From Theocolax elegans (lineage: Eukaryota > Arthropoda > Insecta > Hymenoptera > Cerocephalidae): a stretch of 64,000 nt of DNA. The stretch is from contig CM047429.1 in the NCBI GenBank assembly GCA_026168455.1, positions 55,683,027-55,747,026 on the forward strand, written 5' to 3'. The translations under genes and the position numbers were made by a program. Below are positions 61,621 to 64,000 of this stretch, piece after piece; positions within the stretch are counted from its first letter, which is position 1, and each line of letters starts with the position of its first letter. The notes under the pieces were generated by a model that had not been told where the DNA came from, did no database searches, and saw nothing but the letters and a program-made list of their open reading frames with translations.

Positions 61621-61674
61621 CTACAATGAAAAAATATAGTTAAAGTAAAATAATTATTGAGAGAAAAATATATA

Positions 61675-62857
61675 AACCCATATAAACCCACCATTAACCG
61701 CGAATAGCTACGGTCCTGGAGTTTTTTAGGCTTTGGGATTACATTAAAATATGAAAAAATATAAGAAACATTTATTCCTTCATAAATTTCAAAATGGCGC
61801 ACCAATTTGGCGGATTAAAAAATAAAAAGTTGCATCGATATTCGCAAAAATTTTGTATTTCTTGAGTCACTAAATACGAACATGAATTCAGATTTTCAAA
61901 ATTCAATATGGCCGATTCAATGTAACGGTCGAAAAGTTTTCAACGATTTAATGTTGCCTGAAATACTTGAAAATCTGGAATGAGATTATGTACTATTATT
62001 TAGAATACGTATAAGGCATGTCTAGTTCACAAATATAAACGCAAATATAGAAACATGCACATACGCAGTACACACACACACACACACACGATGGGATCAA
62101 ATGCCCGTCAGTCCTCGCCGTCGATCCTGAGTTACGCTAAAAACGGGCACACTATACCACGGGAACAGGATAAACGAACACTATAGTCAAGAATTTAAAT
62201 AAAAAAATTAATAAATATTTGCAAAGATATCAGCAAAGACGTTAGAATTACTGTAAATTTACCTATTTAAAGCAAATTTCTGTAGAAATATTGAAATTGA
62301 AAAACCTGATTTCATATTCGTATGCAGTAACCCAAAAAACCCTTATATAAAAATTTTTACGAATATCGATTACACTTTATTTTTTGATCTACCACATTGG
62401 TCCGCCATTTTGAAATTTCTGGAGGAAAAATGTTTCCTTATATAAAAAAGTGAAGGCCGGATGTTGTGAAACCAAGTGAAATGGCTACGTTATTGGTTTA
62501 CGTTTTGTACATGCGTTTAAAACATTTTAGGTTAAATTTGACAGTGCGGGTAAAACTTAATGTTTAAATTACCTTGACAAAATCAGAGTATAATAAATCA
62601 TGAATAAATATATTATTAAAAATCATTGTTCTAAGTAAATAAGGCAGTGTAATATTTAAAATAACGATTTTTTAAAAATATAAACGTTTTTTATAATTAG
62701 ATAAAATTTATTACATCGTTAAAAGAAATCAAGAGTGCGCTGAGCGCGCATGGTTAATTTTAGTCCTCTTATATTTTTTCATATTTTGCTGTGATGCCAA
62801 ACTAGATGAACTGCAGGACTCTAGGTATTCTCGGTTATTGGTGGGTTTGTATGGGTT
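61675..62857. mobile_element. 1.18-kb foldback element upstream of the polyprotein exon
   Basis: The left end AACCCATATAAACCCACCA and the right end (inverted AACCCATACAAACCCACCA) match, followed by a long inverted stretch. 61745-61905 pairs with 62320-62470, with about 300 extra bases in the right arm. A (CA)n tract lies near 62070. It probably sits in the intron before the exon starting at 61620. No coding capacity. Confidence 0.65.
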
Positions 62858-63420
62858 AAGGTGACTTCGTTAGGATCTGAAGCCCCTTTTTTCGAAAAAA
62901 TATAAGGTAAAGTACCCAATATCGAGGCAAAGCAGAAATTTTTCTTATTATCGGGACAAAACATGTATTATCTTGAGACTTTAAGCTTTCATTCTTTTTA
63001 ATTTCCCCGAATTTGTACCGATTTAAACTTTCAAGTTACTGCAATATGGAAATAAACTTTTCGAGACTATGTTTAAAAAGGAAACATAATCTGCGGCCCA
63101 TTTACCATACCTACCATGAACCTGAAATTGGAAGCTGGTGTTAGCAAATAGCCAGAAACAAATCTCATATCGTGGCCACACACCGCGCTTCCTAAATTTT
63201 ATTTCTTTTTAATCTGTCGTGATATAATAAGCATAGCCACTTCACTAGGCCACGTCAAGAAATACCCTACAAACTGTTGCTAATTTTTTTGATAATTTCA
63301 AACTAAATTAATTGCTAATTTTAAACTTTTACACGTATGACGAAAGATACTTGGAATTTTGCAGTCAACCTGCAATGGTTGTAATGGTAAGTGATGTACT
63401 CACTTAACATTATACGAATC
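62858..63420. other. AT-rich stretch, nothing recognised
   Basis: The missing 5' exon of the polyprotein may lie here or beyond, but no frame supports it. Confidence 0.4.
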
Positions 63421-64000
63421 AGGTAGGTAGAGTCGAATGCTATAAATAGATATAGGCATATTCGACGGCGCGAGCGACTGATACCCGCGCGAGGAGAGAG
63501 GTAATTAGGGGGAGAGTCGCGCGCGCACAACTCGATAGAGAGAAGATCGCGACGACGGTTACACGTGTGACGAGATAATTTCGAATATATATACTTTTTA
63601 TAGTCCGCAGAACTATCCGGAATTATTCTTTCGATATTTCGTATCGTAAGTGATTCGTTTTATTGTGTGAGATAGTGTCGTGCTTCTACACACGGACATA
63701 GAGAATAAAAGTGATCGGTGGTCGAGAAATTCTCCCACCGACCTTTTCCGTTCGTGAAGACAAAGAGACGGAAGGAGAGAGGAGTTGTTTTTCTTTTCGG
63801 TATTCGAGGTCCAAGGAAGATAACTAAAAGTAAGTGGTACCACTTCCGCGTTAATGATTATTATCCGGTTTATTTAATGCGAGCGTACATATATTTTTAA
63901 GTTAGTTAGCTCGCGTACCCCTTTCCCCTCTCGCGTTGAGTCAGTGTTTTCGACTCAATCTCCGTACGTGTTGACCTCGACCATACAGTTAAATGTTATT
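63421..64000 (+). promoter_or_regulatory. TATA-containing promoter- or LTR-like region
   Basis: TATAAATA at 63441-63448 is followed by a GC- and CpG-rich transcribed-like stretch (GCGCGAGCGACTGA, GTCGCGCGCGCAC) and an AATAAA at 63714-63719. The order TATA, GC-rich leader, poly-A signal resembles the U3-R of an insect LTR retrotransposon, but it could equally be a gene promoter with 5' UTR. The window ends before this can be decided. Confidence 0.3.

Noticed and set aside
63370..64000. Firm call of an LTR retrotransposon
   Set aside because: No primer binding site, second LTR or gag/pol frame is inside the window.

Overview
The window reads as a gene-poor, very AT-rich insect-type nuclear sequence. 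Its introns have GT-AG borders. It holds Mutator-like, Kolobok-like (TTAA) and Helitron transposons, MITEs, minisatellites and tRNA-like pol III modules. No rRNA gene, convincing tRNA gene, CRISPR array or bacterial-style operon is visible. The species cannot be fixed from the sequence; a hymenopteran or other insect is plausible.

1-18050: a large composite element with long inverted arms (1-640 with 17416-18050; 1252-2936 with 12627-14330). Between the arms lies a six-exon FLYWCH/MULE transposase gene on the minus strand (10977-4040). Its exons join in consistent phase and keep the DDE residues, while several MITEs sit only in its introns. The right arm is split by a 2.93-kb TTAA-flanked element (14483-17411) that carries a broken transposase of a second family.

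18051-24350: a promoter-like stretch, then the only convincing non-transposon gene: four exons, 20633-22028, 315 aa, unrecognised, with a Pro/Gln/Asn-rich body and a short coiled coil. It is followed directly by a 1.56-kb tandem duplicate whose first half is full of small indels and whose second half is virtually identical to the original.

24350-29600: a TA-flanked MITE, a decayed unrecognised gene, and a cluster of three related small secreted-peptide copies (one open, two broken).

29600-45183: 877-bp tandem units arranged as a giant inverted repeat. One unit is split by an 11.56-kb minus-strand Helitron (30899-42456; TC...hairpin-CTAG, inserted between A and T). The Helitron is filled with about 140 copies of a ~60-bp minisatellite plus a 136-bp tandem repeat. 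Two long snapback hairpins with a shared GCGAAGC tip follow at 45184-45562.

45600-57600: transposase debris, a CpG/CCAAT patch, further MITEs and degenerate tandem repeats; no convincing gene.

57616-61620 (minus): the most interesting coding unit. One near-intact reading frame, with two single-base frameshifts, fuses an acidic N-terminus, a cysteine-bearing domain, a DDE transposase, a YqaJ/lambda-exonuclease-type PD-(D/E)xK nuclease and a C-terminal Ulp1/SENP-type cysteine protease. A 1.2-kb foldback element lies just upstream. The window ends in a GC-richer, TATA-containing promoter- or LTR-like stretch.
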